Shown one piece after another: positions 11,591 to 19,562 of a stretch of DNA of 64,000 nucleotides; within the stretch, counting starts at the first letter, position 1; the number at the start of each line of letters is the position of its first letter. Where the stretch lies: the NCBI RefSeq assembly GCF_020535405.1, contig NZ_CP085036.1, positions 558,001 through 622,000 on the forward strand. Direction: 5' to 3'. The position numbers and the translations under genes were made by a program. The stretch comes from Antiquaquibacter oligotrophicus (GTDB lineage: Bacteria; Actinomycetota; Actinomycetes; Actinomycetales; Microbacteriaceae). The notes under the pieces were generated by a model, which did not search any database, was not told where the DNA came from, and saw nothing but the letters and a program-made list of their open reading frames with translations.

Positions 11591-12280
11591 GTGACGCAGA
11601 TCGTCATTCTCGCCGCCGGTATGGGCAGTCGGCTCGGCCGATCGCTGCCGAAGCCGCTCACCGAGCTCGCGGACGGCCGCACGATCATGCAGCAGCAGTT
11701 CGACAACATCCGGTTCGCCTTCGGCTCCAACGCCCAGGTGACCATCGTTGTCGGCTACAAGCTCGAGCACATCATCGAGGCGTTCCCCGAGGCATCCTTC
11801 GTCTACAACGAGCAGTACGACCAGACCAACACCTCGAAGAGCCTCATGCGTGCGCTCCAGGCATCCGCTCCGGGCGGCGTGCTGTGGATGAACGGCGATG
11901 TCGTTTTCGACCCGATGGCCCTCGAGCGTGCCGCTGCTCTTGTGGCACGCGAGCAGTCCTTCGTGTCGGTCAACACCGCGAAGGTGTCCGACGAGGAGGT
12001 CAAGTACACGACCACCGCCGAGGGTTACATCAAGGAGCTCTCGAAGGCGGTTGTCGGCGGACACGGCGAGGCAGTCGGTATCAACTACGTCTCGCGCGAC
12101 GACAAGGCCACGCTCCTGCGCCAGCTCAAGCGTGTGGGAGACCAGGACTACTTCGAGCGCGGCATCGAGCTCGCGATCGAGGAAGACGGTCTGCGTTTCG
12201 AGCCCGTCGATATCTCTGACCTCTACGCGGTCGAGATCGACTTCGCCGAGGACCTCGAGCGGGCGAACCTCTTCGTCTAA
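11591..12280 (+). CDS. Nucleotidyltransferase, LicC/IspD-like NTP transferase for a surface polymer precursor
   Basis: 229-residue nucleotidyltransferase. The N-terminal VILAAGMGSRLG signature binds the NTP, LPKPLTEL follows, and MNGDVVF holds the metal-binding Asp. A Lys/Asp-rich C-terminal part ends in AVEIDFAEDLERA, as in LicC or inositol-phosphate cytidylyltransferases. It probably makes a CDP- or UDP-activated alcohol or sugar for the glycopolymer genes downstream. GTG 11591 is chosen over the upstream ATG at 11513 because GAAGGAG precedes it by about eight bases and the motif belongs at the extreme N-terminus. The exact nucleotide is not known. Confidence 0.82.
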   Translation: MTQIVILAAGMGSRLGRSLPKPLTELADGRTIMQQQFDNIRFAFGSNAQVTIVVGYKLEHIIEAFPEASFVYNEQYDQTNTSKSLMRALQASAPGGVLWMNGDVVFDPMALERAAALVAREQSFVSVNTAKVSDEEVKYTTTAEGYIKELSKAVVGGHGEAVGINYVSRDDKATLLRQLKRVGDQDYFERGIELAIEEDGLRFEPVDISDLYAVEIDFAEDLERANLFV

Positions 12281-12314
12281 GGCTGTCGACACCGGCGCAC
12301 CCTACGATAGGGGC

Positions 12315-13112
12315 GTGTCATCCACCGCGCTGCCCGCTCGGCACTGGTCGCCGCTAGCGCGGTACCGCCGTTCGTTGTGGCTACTCACCGTGCGCGACCT
12401 GCGCGTGCGATATTCGACGTCGGCGCTCGGATATTTGTGGTCGATCCTCGACCCACTTGTCATGGCCGGTATCTACTGGTTCGTGTTCACCCAGGTGTTT
12501 GCGCGGCCGGTCGGCACCGAGCCGTACATCGTTTTTTTGCTTAGTGCCCTCCTCCCGTGGATGTGGTTCAACGGCGCCATCTCGGATTCCACGCGCGCAT
12601 TCTTGCGTGAGTCGAAGCTGATCCGATCTACCAAGATCCCTCGCACGATCTGGGTCGGTCGGCTCGTGCTGTCCAAGGGCATCGAGTTCGTAGCAAGCCT
12701 GCCCGTGCTCGCGGTTTTCGCCATCGCCACCGGGGCCGTCGTGCACTGGGAGGCCGTGTACTTTGTGCTGGGCATCCTGCTCCAACTTGTGCTCACGCTC
12801 GGAGTCGGACTCATCGTCGCTCCGCTTGTCGTGTTCTTCCGCGACCTCGAGAGGGCGACCAAGCTCGCACTTCGTTTCGCTTTTTACGCGAGCCCCATCA
12901 TCTACGGGCTGTCAGACCTGCCGAGCAACTTGCAGGCGATCGCGCCCATCAATCCCCTGTTCGGTATCTTCTCGCTCTACCGGGCGGCATTCTTCCCCGA
13001 ACAACTCAACTGGTACGCCGTGCTCGTGGCGGCGATCGTGAGTGTTGCGCTGCTCGTCGTCGGTCTGCTCGTCTTCTCGCGCACCGAGCGCGCGGTACTC
13101 AAGGCGATCTGA
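12315..13112 (+). CDS. ABC-2 permease of a teichoic-acid/polysaccharide exporter (TagG/Wzm-like)
   Basis: 265 residues and six membrane segments. The N-terminal LLTVRDLRVRYSTSALGYLWSILDPL is the amphipathic lead-in typical of TagG/Wzm permeases, and the family ending NPLFGIFSLYRAAFF is present. It forms a transporter with the ATPase that starts one base after its stop, moving a lipid-linked glycopolymer across the membrane. The start is the GTG at 12315: TACGAT lies six bases before it and the long upstream open frame belongs to the antisense side of the previous gene. Confidence 0.88.
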   Translation: MSSTALPARHWSPLARYRRSLWLLTVRDLRVRYSTSALGYLWSILDPLVMAGIYWFVFTQVFARPVGTEPYIVFLLSALLPWMWFNGAISDSTRAFLRESKLIRSTKIPRTIWVGRLVLSKGIEFVASLPVLAVFAIATGAVVHWEAVYFVLGILLQLVLTLGVGLIVAPLVVFFRDLERATKLALRFAFYASPIIYGLSDLPSNLQAIAPINPLFGIFSLYRAAFFPEQLNWYAVLVAAIVSVALLVVGLLVFSRTERAVLKAI

Positions 13113-13113
13113 C

Positions 13114-13854
13114 ATGGACAACAGCTTCGTGATCTCCGTGCGGGACGCCGGCATCCGGTTCCGCCGCAACCGCCGGTCGAGCCGCAACTTCAAGGACCTC
13201 TTCTCGGCGCGGTCGCGCCGCACGCGTCCCGGCGAGTTCTGGGCCTTGCGCAACGTGAGCTTCGACGTGCGCGCGGGAGAGTCGATCGGAGTGGTCGGGC
13301 GCAACGGGCAAGGCAAATCGACGCTGCTGAAACTCGTGGCCGAGGTCCTCCTCCCTGACGAGGGCAGCGTGACCGTGGCGCAGGGTGTTGCACCACTCAT
13401 CGAGATCACCGGCGGATTCGTCGGCGATCTCACGGTTCGCGACAACGTGTACCTGACCGCAGGTTTGCATGGCATGACCAAAGCGGAGATCGACGAACGA
13501 TTCGCGGAAATCATCGCGTTCGCCGAAATCGAGGACTTCGTCGACACACCGTACAAGCATCTGTCGAGCGGCATGAAGGTGCGTATCGCGTTCGCCGTCA
13601 TCTCGCGTCTGGAGGAGCCGATCATCCTCGTCGACGAGGTTCTCGCGGTGGGTGACAAGGCCTTCCGCGACAAGTGCTACCGCCGCATCCAGGAGCTGCT
13701 GGATGGCGGCAGAACACTATTTTTCGTCTCCCACAACGAGCGGGACCTTCGGCGATTCTGCACACGCGGTCTGTATCTCGACAAGGGCGCGCTCGTCATG
13801 GATGCCCCTATCGCCGAGGTTCTCGAGCGTTATAACGCCGACTACGGCGTCTGA
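13114..13854 (+). CDS. ABC ATPase of a teichoic-acid/polysaccharide exporter (TagH/Wzt-like)
   Basis: 246 residues. Walker A GRNGQGKSTLLK, the Wzt/TagH-type segment IEITGGFVGDLTVRDNVYL, signature LSSGMKVRIAFA, Walker B IILVDEVLAVGDKAFRDKC, and SHNERDLRRFC switch. It has no C-terminal carbohydrate-binding extension, so it is closer to TagH core or short Wzt forms. It pairs with the permease gene just upstream (one-base spacing between TGA and ATG). Role inferred from family and the glycopolymer genes around it. Confidence 0.9.
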   Translation: MDNSFVISVRDAGIRFRRNRRSSRNFKDLFSARSRRTRPGEFWALRNVSFDVRAGESIGVVGRNGQGKSTLLKLVAEVLLPDEGSVTVAQGVAPLIEITGGFVGDLTVRDNVYLTAGLHGMTKAEIDERFAEIIAFAEIEDFVDTPYKHLSSGMKVRIAFAVISRLEEPIILVDEVLAVGDKAFRDKCYRRIQELLDGGRTLFFVSHNERDLRRFCTRGLYLDKGALVMDAPIAEVLERYNADYGV

Positions 13855-13898
13855 GCAACCTCCCCGGCTCCCAGGCTGGCTCGGGTACGGTTAGCCGC

Positions 13899-14714
13899 AT
13901 GGCGACATCGTCAGAGATCACGCCCTCGAACCCCATGGTGGTGAGAGGCATCGATCGGGTGTTGACGGTGCAGCGGCCCGTCGTGATCGCCCATATCCGC
14001 AGCATCCGTCGATCCCGACCGACCGCGAGCCCGTCCGAGATCATTCGTATTCTCGAACGTCGGTACCTGGCCGCCGTGACAACCGGGGGCGCAGCGGTGG
14101 GGGCATCCGCCGTCATCCCCGCCGTCGGCGTCGGCACGTCGCTCGCGCTGTCAGGGGTCGAAACGGCTGGCTTCCTCGAGGCAAGCGCACTCTTTGCGCA
14201 ATCGATCGCCGAAATTCACGGCATCGTTGTCGAAGACCCCGACCGCGCACGAGCGCTCGTCATGACCATGGTGCTGGGGACCGCCGGTACCGACCTCATA
14301 CGGCAACTCGCGGGCCAAGCCGCAGGTGGGCCGGCACGATCGGCGTTCTGGGGCGAGACGCTCACGAAGTCGTTGCCCCGGGCCGTCGTCGGGCCCATTG
14401 CCGACCAGCTGAAGAAGACGTTCATCAAGAAGTTCTCGGTCGCGCAGGGCACAAACGTTATTGGACGCATGATCCCGTTCGGGATCGGAGCTGTCATCGG
14501 CGGTGGCGGAAACCACCTGCTCGGTCGCCAGATCGTGCGCGCGTCGCGATCCGCTTTTGCTGCGGCACCGGAGGTGTTCCCCGAGTGGCTGAGCGTTGTG
14601 CCCAAGCAGCCCAAACAGCCCAAACAGCCCAAACAGCCCAAGGCTCTCAGGCCACCTAAACCGAAGCGAGAGAAGCGCCGCCGCGAACTCGATCCGCCCG
14701 GCGACGCAGGCTGA
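13899..14714 (+). CDS. Unidentified protein with glycine-rich hydrophobic segments and a PKQ-repeat tail
   Basis: 271 residues, family not recognised with certainty; the Ala/Gly-rich hydrophobic stretches (TTGGAAVGASAVIPAVGVGTSLALSG and GMIPFGIGAVIGG-like region) faintly recall EcsC-like proteins. The C-terminus carries four to five Pro-Lys-Gln units followed by a Lys/Arg-rich end, likely disordered and nucleic-acid or membrane binding by charge. ATG 13899 has TACGGT seven bases upstream (leaderless). It lies between the polymer exporter and a set of small genes; no operon link is evident. Confidence 0.65.
   Translation: MATSSEITPSNPMVVRGIDRVLTVQRPVVIAHIRSIRRSRPTASPSEIIRILERRYLAAVTTGGAAVGASAVIPAVGVGTSLALSGVETAGFLEASALFAQSIAEIHGIVVEDPDRARALVMTMVLGTAGTDLIRQLAGQAAGGPARSAFWGETLTKSLPRAVVGPIADQLKKTFIKKFSVAQGTNVIGRMIPFGIGAVIGGGGNHLLGRQIVRASRSAFAAAPEVFPEWLSVVPKQPKQPKQPKQPKALRPPKPKREKRRRELDPPGDAG
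14601..14642 (+). repeat. 9-bp tandem repeat coding PKQ
   Basis: About 4.7 copies of CCCAAACAG, with the first copy CCCAAGCAG. Units are in frame, giving PKQPKQPKQPKQPK in the protein. Confidence 0.9.
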
Positions 14715-14781
14715 CTCCTCCCCAGCGGTTCTCGCGAGAGGCCCATCACAGGGCGTCTGTCGTGGTCCCTAACGTGATGGC

Positions 14782-15057
14782 ATGCGCTCCGACACTGCCT
14801 ATCGAGTACCCCTCCGACTCGAACGAGCGGGAGGTCATCTCTTCCGCTTCACGAATACGAGTGACGAGACACTGCGGGGTGTCGCGCTCACCCTGCACGG
14901 CTCCGGAGTCATGGGGGCTAACGCACCGGCTCGGCTCCAGCCGGGCGAGACGCTCGAAGTAGACATCAAGGGCAGATCGCTCGCGCGGGACGCGATCCTC
15001 GTCGTGCGTTGGTTTCGCCCCGACGGCACCGAGTATCTCTGGCGAGTGAGCTTCTGA
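14782..15057 (+). CDS. Small unidentified beta-rich protein
   Basis: 91 residues, no signal peptide or membrane helix. The pattern GGHLFRFTNTSDETLRGVALTLHGSGVM followed by LQPGETLEVDI resembles a small beta-sandwich. Function unknown. TAACGT six bases before ATG 14782 suggests a leaderless transcript, which supports it being a real gene. It converges on the XRE-type regulator. Confidence 0.6.
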   Translation: MRSDTAYRVPLRLERAGGHLFRFTNTSDETLRGVALTLHGSGVMGANAPARLQPGETLEVDIKGRSLARDAILVVRWFRPDGTEYLWRVSF

Positions 15058-15065
15058 CGGGGGCC

Positions 15066-15380
15066 TCAGCGCAAAGGCGCCGTACGTCGCTTCGTGCGCT
15101 CGAGCACAAAATCGCGGGCCGTGAACGTCTCGACCTCGGGAGGAAGGGAGTCTTCGCTCAAACCGCTGACGAGTTCACCCGGATCGATCCCCAGTACCGA
15201 CGCGATCTTGATGATCGTGTGAAACGTGGGGTTGCTCAGGCCGCGTTCGATCTTGCCGTAGTTGGAGACGTTCATTCCCGCGAGGTTGGCCACGTCATCC
15301 TGGCTGATGGCGAACGTCAGCCGCTGCGCCCGGATCCGCTCCCCCAGAACGCGAGCGGCGGGAGAGAGGTACGCGGGCAT
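15066..15380 (-). CDS. XRE-family helix-turn-helix regulator
   Basis: 104 residues. The helix-turn-helix covers residues ~12-67: LGERIRAQRLTFAISQDDVANLAG, MNVSNYGKIERGLSNPTFHTIIKIASVLGIDPGEL. The short C-terminal part is basic with no ligand domain. Likely a cytoplasmic DNA-binding repressor; targets unknown. Neighbours are the unidentified 91-residue protein and the glycopolymer genes. Confidence 0.85.
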   Translation of the reverse strand: MPAYLSPAARVLGERIRAQRLTFAISQDDVANLAGMNVSNYGKIERGLSNPTFHTIIKIASVLGIDPGELVSGLSEDSLPPEVETFTARDFVLERTKRRTAPLR

Positions 15381-15448
15381 GACTCATTGCTACTTGCCGC
15401 ATTGCCACACCACCAGAGCGTGCACGAGTGAGCGTTATATGCCTCACA

Positions 15449-16741
15449 TCATTCGCGCGGCACACCCTCGTCATCATCGTCTGAGAACGGGTCGACCTCG
15501 CTGTCGAGGCGGTCGCCCGCGTGGATGGCCCGGTGGCGCTCCCACTCACCCATGAGGTGGCGAATCGCTCCGCGGAACCTCTCGGTGGCAGCGCCCTGTG
15601 TGGTGTCGCCGAAATGACGCGCGGCCCAGAAGTCCAGGGTGGCGCGGGCATCCGGGTCATTCTGCACACGGTCGATGACATCGATGACAGCACCCGCTTG
15701 GTCCGCGGTGAGCCACTGACACGAGCCCAGAAAACCGGATTCGTCGACGTCCGCGAGGGGTGAGGCCGGGCGAGTGACGATGATGGGCTTGCCCGTGGCG
15801 AGGCGGTCGTAGACCATCGCCGAAATGTCGGTGATCGCGACATCCGCCGCGGCGAGTTGCCAGCCGAGCGCCGGCTTGTCGTCGTAGACGTGGTGGGCGG
15901 TGGCGTCTGCGGCGTTGGCGGCCTCCAACGCCGCGACGATGTCCCGATGGGCTCTGGCGTAGTCGGGATCGAGCACGCCACTGCGAGGGTGGGGTCGATA
16001 GATGACCCGATACGCCGTCGAGGCGAGAAGTGCCTTCACGAGCGAGACGCCGTGCGACGCGATCGAACCGTACGCTGCCGCCGCCCTGTCGCCCTCCCAG
16101 GTGGGGGCGTAGAGAACGACGGTGCGGTCATCGGGTGTGTACGGCAACTCGCCAGCAAAGTGGTCGGCCTGAGGGCGACCAATGGGGATGGCGCGCTTCT
16201 GAAGGTCGAAATCCCACAGTTTGTGCGACAGACGGTCGATGGCCGCGTCGCCAGCAACCAGGCTGTAGTCGTAGGCCTTGAACTGGTTGGTGGTCATGTA
16301 CATCTTGTCGGACTCGCCGTGGTTGATGAACACGTGCCACATGCGGCCGTATCGGAACATCTGGAAGTTGCGAGCGTTCTGGTTGACGTAGAACACGATG
16401 CGGATGTCCTGCGAGTGAACGAAGTGCTCCAGGTCGGCCACCTGCCGCAAGTACACAACGGGTACGGGCGATTCCTCCCACAGGGGAAGCACGGCGCTGG
16501 GGCTCCGCGAAATGATGGCCACCGGCCACTCCCCCGCGATGTCAGCGAGAGGGGCGAGCCACTGTCGCACCTGATAGAGGTTGACCTTCGCGTCGGCGAA
16601 GTAGAGAGCGATCTTGATTGTGCCGGGCTCCGGCAGGGGGTGGTTCGGAAGATCCTGCGCGACGAGCCGACGAGTGCGTCGCGAGCGAAGGATGTTCTGC
16701 AGAACCTTTCGCGCCGTCTTGATGTCGTGCAGCAGCGGCAT
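15449..16741 (-). CDS. CDP-glycerol glycerophosphotransferase family (TagB/TagF-like)
   Basis: 430 residues. Family features are FINHGESDKMYMTTNQFKAYDYSLVAG (catalytic His region), PIGRPQADHF, VLYAPTWEG, YRPHPRSG and ADVAITDISAMVYD, which binds the CDP-alcohol. It transfers polyol-phosphate units from a CDP-alcohol to a lipid-linked chain at the inner membrane face, building a teichoic-acid-like polymer. ATG 16741 has a very strong AAAGGAGG site. It is last in a minus-strand run of four surface-polymer genes, after a 57-base gap. Confidence 0.88.
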   Translation of the reverse strand: MPLLHDIKTARKVLQNILRSRRTRRLVAQDLPNHPLPEPGTIKIALYFADAKVNLYQVRQWLAPLADIAGEWPVAIISRSPSAVLPLWEESPVPVVYLRQVADLEHFVHSQDIRIVFYVNQNARNFQMFRYGRMWHVFINHGESDKMYMTTNQFKAYDYSLVAGDAAIDRLSHKLWDFDLQKRAIPIGRPQADHFAGELPYTPDDRTVVLYAPTWEGDRAAAAYGSIASHGVSLVKALLASTAYRVIYRPHPRSGVLDPDYARAHRDIVAALEAANAADATAHHVYDDKPALGWQLAAADVAITDISAMVYDRLATGKPIIVTRPASPLADVDESGFLGSCQWLTADQAGAVIDVIDRVQNDPDARATLDFWAARHFGDTTQGAATERFRGAIRHLMGEWERHRAIHAGDRLDSEVDPFSDDDDEGVPRE

Positions 16742-16798
16742 GCGCCGCCTCCTTTCCTGTGCTCGGTGAGGTGCCGAGAGGGCATGACCCCAGTGAGA

Positions 16799-17671
16799 TT
16801 AGACCAGCGGAGGGCGGCCGGCGCGCGTCATCCGCCAGACCGTTACCCATCCGATGCTGCGGCGGCCGCCCGGCGACGTCCGGATGCCCTCCGCTAGGCC
16901 ACCCAGCCATGCGGCGAGCGCGCGCGGTCGCCTGATCCACCGCAGCACCTGGATGCCCGTCCAGCTCGCGACGTACAGGGGCGCAATGACCCAGGGCAGG
17001 TTGCGCTTGGCCAGCCAGACCCGATTGCGGGCGTTCAGGCGGTAGTAGTACGAGTGCCGCGTCGGCTCGATTGCCGGGTGATGAGCGATGAGATCGCCCG
17101 CGTACCAGGTCCTGCGGCCGGCTGCCCACACACGCCAGGCGAGTTCGATGCCCTCGTGCGCGTAGAAAAAGGGCTCGGCCCACCCACCGGTCTCGTCGAA
17201 GACGCTCCGCGGTAACAGGGTCGCGCCTTCCCACACCGAGAACACCGGTCCGGGTTGCGCCGGGTCCCCCTTGCGGATACGCGGGACCCAGCGGCGGGGG
17301 TTGGCCTTGCCGGTGGGGTCCACAACTCTCGGTTGCAGGAGACCGATCGTGGGATCGGCGCGCATCTGCTCGATCGCGTCGATCAGGAAGCGCGGCGACG
17401 GGATGCTCGCATCATCGTCGAGGAAGAAGATGTACTCCCCACCCACCACCTCGGCTCCACGATTGCGTCCGGCCGGGATACCCAGGTTCTCCGGGAGAGC
17501 GAGAGTTCGAACATCCTCGGGGATCCCTGTCGGCTTCCACCCATTGCCCACCACAACGATGTCGAGTTCGACACCCTCTTGCGCACGAAGACTCGCGAGG
17601 CCCGCCGCGAGGTCGCTCGGGCGTGTGCCCTGGGTCAGGGACACAACGCCGACAGTGGGAGCAGGTGTCAC
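16799..17671 (-). CDS. Glycosyltransferase family 2
   Basis: 290 residues. GT-A fold: VGVVSLTQGTRPSDLAAGLASL at the N-terminus, the nucleotide-binding GRNRGAE, and the DXD-type EYIFFLDDDASIP; downstream GWAEPFFYAHEGIELAWRVWAAG is a rhamnosyl/glycosyl transferase type acceptor loop. The start overlaps the CDP-alcohol phosphotransferase stop by four bases. Sugar specificity is unknown. Confidence 0.88.
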   Translation of the reverse strand: MTPAPTVGVVSLTQGTRPSDLAAGLASLRAQEGVELDIVVVGNGWKPTGIPEDVRTLALPENLGIPAGRNRGAEVVGGEYIFFLDDDASIPSPRFLIDAIEQMRADPTIGLLQPRVVDPTGKANPRRWVPRIRKGDPAQPGPVFSVWEGATLLPRSVFDETGGWAEPFFYAHEGIELAWRVWAAGRRTWYAGDLIAHHPAIEPTRHSYYYRLNARNRVWLAKRNLPWVIAPLYVASWTGIQVLRWIRRPRALAAWLGGLAEGIRTSPGGRRSIGWVTVWRMTRAGRPPLV

Positions 17672-18468
17672 GCGCGCACGCGCTTCGAGGCGATGATCGC
17701 CACGAAGTGACCCGCGAGGGCCAGGAGGGCGAGCGGAAGGAGAACAAGCAGGAGCACTCGATCGGCGAGGAGCGGATCGGGTAGGAAGAGTCCGACGATC
17801 GACGCGACGAAGATGAGAATCGTCAGTTCCACCGAGTGGTACAGCCGGTGGAAGGGCACAAATCGGGCGGCTCGCCGCAGTCGTGCGACGAGTGCCTGGC
17901 TGGGCTCGGCTTCACCCTTGCGATCACTCAGCTTTTCGAGGCCAGCATTGGCACGAGCGACGTGCACCATGTCATTGAGCGCCTTGTTGAGCACGATGAT
18001 GAGCGCGAGCGCGAATCCGGCGGTGGTCCAGGCGAAGTCGGCCGGAAACTCGAGGGGCCACCCCGCCGCACGGATGCCGAGGATCACGGGTATCAGGGCC
18101 TCGGTTGTGTAGTGACCGACCTTGTCGAGGAACACGCCGGCCGGCGACCGGGTGTTGCGCCACCGCGCGACCTCGCCGTCGCTGCAGTCGACGAGCATCT
18201 GGAGCTGACCGAGGACGAGTGCGAGCGCAGCTCCTGCCACCCCCGGGATGAGAAGGGCGGCCGCGGTCGACCAGCCGACGAGGATCATGAGGCCCGTGAC
18301 ACCGTTGGCCGAGATGCTCGTCTTCAACAGCACCCATGTGAGGTACGGGGAGATGTCGCGAAGATAGAGGGATGCCGTCCAGTGCTCGGCATTGGCTCGT
18401 TGCCGCACTTCGGGCGGCTGAGTCACCGTGCGCAGTTGCGCCAACGATTCGGGGCGGGAGTCGGCCAC
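17668..18468 (-). CDS. CDP-alcohol phosphatidyltransferase family membrane enzyme, altered motif
   Basis: 266 residues and about six membrane segments. The family motif reads DCSDGEVAR, eight residues, then GVFLDKVGH: the first three conserved aspartates, the Gly and the AR are present, but the last Asp (the usual general base) is His. The enzyme would join a CDP-activated alcohol to an acceptor alcohol in the membrane. In this cluster it may make a polyol-phosphate lipid or inositol-phosphate precursor for the glycopolymer. Coupled to the glycosyltransferase genes on both sides. Confidence 0.85.
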   Translation of the reverse strand: MADSRPESLAQLRTVTQPPEVRQRANAEHWTASLYLRDISPYLTWVLLKTSISANGVTGLMILVGWSTAAALLIPGVAGAALALVLGQLQMLVDCSDGEVARWRNTRSPAGVFLDKVGHYTTEALIPVILGIRAAGWPLEFPADFAWTTAGFALALIIVLNKALNDMVHVARANAGLEKLSDRKGEAEPSQALVARLRRAARFVPFHRLYHSVELTILIFVASIVGLFLPDPLLADRVLLLVLLPLALLALAGHFVAIIASKRVRA

Positions 18469-18472
18469 GCGG

Positions 18473-19498
18473 TCACCTTCCCGTGTACTGCTTGATGTTC
18501 TTCGTGATGCCCAGGAAGCCGAGGAGAAAACCGGTTCCCCAGGCGAAGTGGATGCAGGGCAAGACTACGAGATACCAGGCCGCCGTGCCGAGACCGTGCC
18601 GCGCGGCACGAACAGCAGCCACGATCACGAGCACCAGGTAGGCAGCGGGTGCGAGGTAAGCACACTGAAACCACCAGATGCCCGTCGCCGACCCGACGAT
18701 GCCGAGAACAAGACCCGCGAGGATACCGATCACCGCGAGCGGCGGAACGAAATACCGCAACGAGTTGGCACTACCGAATCGCCGGGCGAGCTCACCCCGC
18801 CAGATGCCGGTGGCGACGAACTGACGGATGAGGCGGCGCAGCGACGACCGCGGACGGTATTCGACCTCGAGCGCCGGGGTGAACCACACCGTGCCCCCGG
18901 TCGCGCGTAGTCGGCGGTTGAGTTCCCAGTCCTGGCCACGCTTGATGTCCTCGTCGAAGAGGCCGACCTCGAGCAGGCGATCACGTCGGAACACCCCGAG
19001 GTAGGCGGTTTCCGCGGGTCCGGCCTGACCACCGACGTGGTGCTGGGTCCCCCCTAGACCTTCGGGAGAACCGTATGCGTGAGCGACGGCCTTCTCGAAG
19101 GCGGTGCGGCCGACCGCTTTCATGATGCCGCCGACGTTGTCAGCTCCTGTTGCGAGGAGAGTCTCGACGGCGACCCGTGCGTAGTCGGGGGGAAGCACCG
19201 AATGAGCATCAACACGAATGACGACGGGGTAGCTCGATGCACGGATCGCGACGTTCAGACCCGAGGGGGTGGAGCCCGCCTCATTGCGGATGGAACGGAT
19301 GCGCGGATCCGCTGCGGAGAGACGGGAGATCACATCATCCGTACCGTCGACACTCGGGCCGAGAGCGATGACGATCTCCGATGGGCCGGTGTAGTCCTGA
19401 CTCGTGAGACTCAGGACGGCGGCCTCGATGTGGTCGACCTCATTGAGGACGGGCATGACATACGAGACACCGGGGAGGGCGTCAGACTGCGCAGTCAT
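18473..19498 (-). CDS. Glycosyltransferase family 2 with C-terminal membrane helices
   Basis: 341 residues. N-terminal GT-A domain: VSYVMPVLNEVDHIEAAV, SEIVIALGPSVDGTDDVI, VIRVDAHSVLPPDY (DXD position) and the acceptor motif KRGQDWELNRRLRATGG. Two to three hydrophobic segments follow after residue ~240, so the enzyme is membrane anchored with a cytoplasmic catalytic face. It is first in the minus-strand polymer operon, four bases before the CDP-alcohol enzyme. Similar in layout to succinoglycan-type (ExoA-like) transferases. Confidence 0.87.
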   Translation of the reverse strand: MTAQSDALPGVSYVMPVLNEVDHIEAAVLSLTSQDYTGPSEIVIALGPSVDGTDDVISRLSAADPRIRSIRNEAGSTPSGLNVAIRASSYPVVIRVDAHSVLPPDYARVAVETLLATGADNVGGIMKAVGRTAFEKAVAHAYGSPEGLGGTQHHVGGQAGPAETAYLGVFRRDRLLEVGLFDEDIKRGQDWELNRRLRATGGTVWFTPALEVEYRPRSSLRRLIRQFVATGIWRGELARRFGSANSLRYFVPPLAVIGILAGLVLGIVGSATGIWWFQCAYLAPAAYLVLVIVAAVRAARHGLGTAAWYLVVLPCIHFAWGTGFLLGFLGITKNIKQYTGR

Positions 19499-19510
19499 GT
19501 GGTCCGTTAC

Positions 19511-19556
19511 GTCGTGGCGGTGAGGGTCGGTAAAGCCTAACGCCCACCGCCACGAC
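19511..19556 (-). terminator. Stem-loop terminator after the HtrA-like gene
   Basis: GTCGTGGCGGTG at 19511-19522 and its exact complement at 19545-19556 make a 12-bp stem with a 22-base loop. It sits between the protease stop and the next gene on the same strand. No T-run follows. Confidence 0.5.
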
Positions 19557-19562
19557 GGCGGA

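Noticed and set aside
14601..14642. Phase-variation tract
   Set aside because: The unit is nine bases, so copy changes keep the frame and cannot switch the gene.
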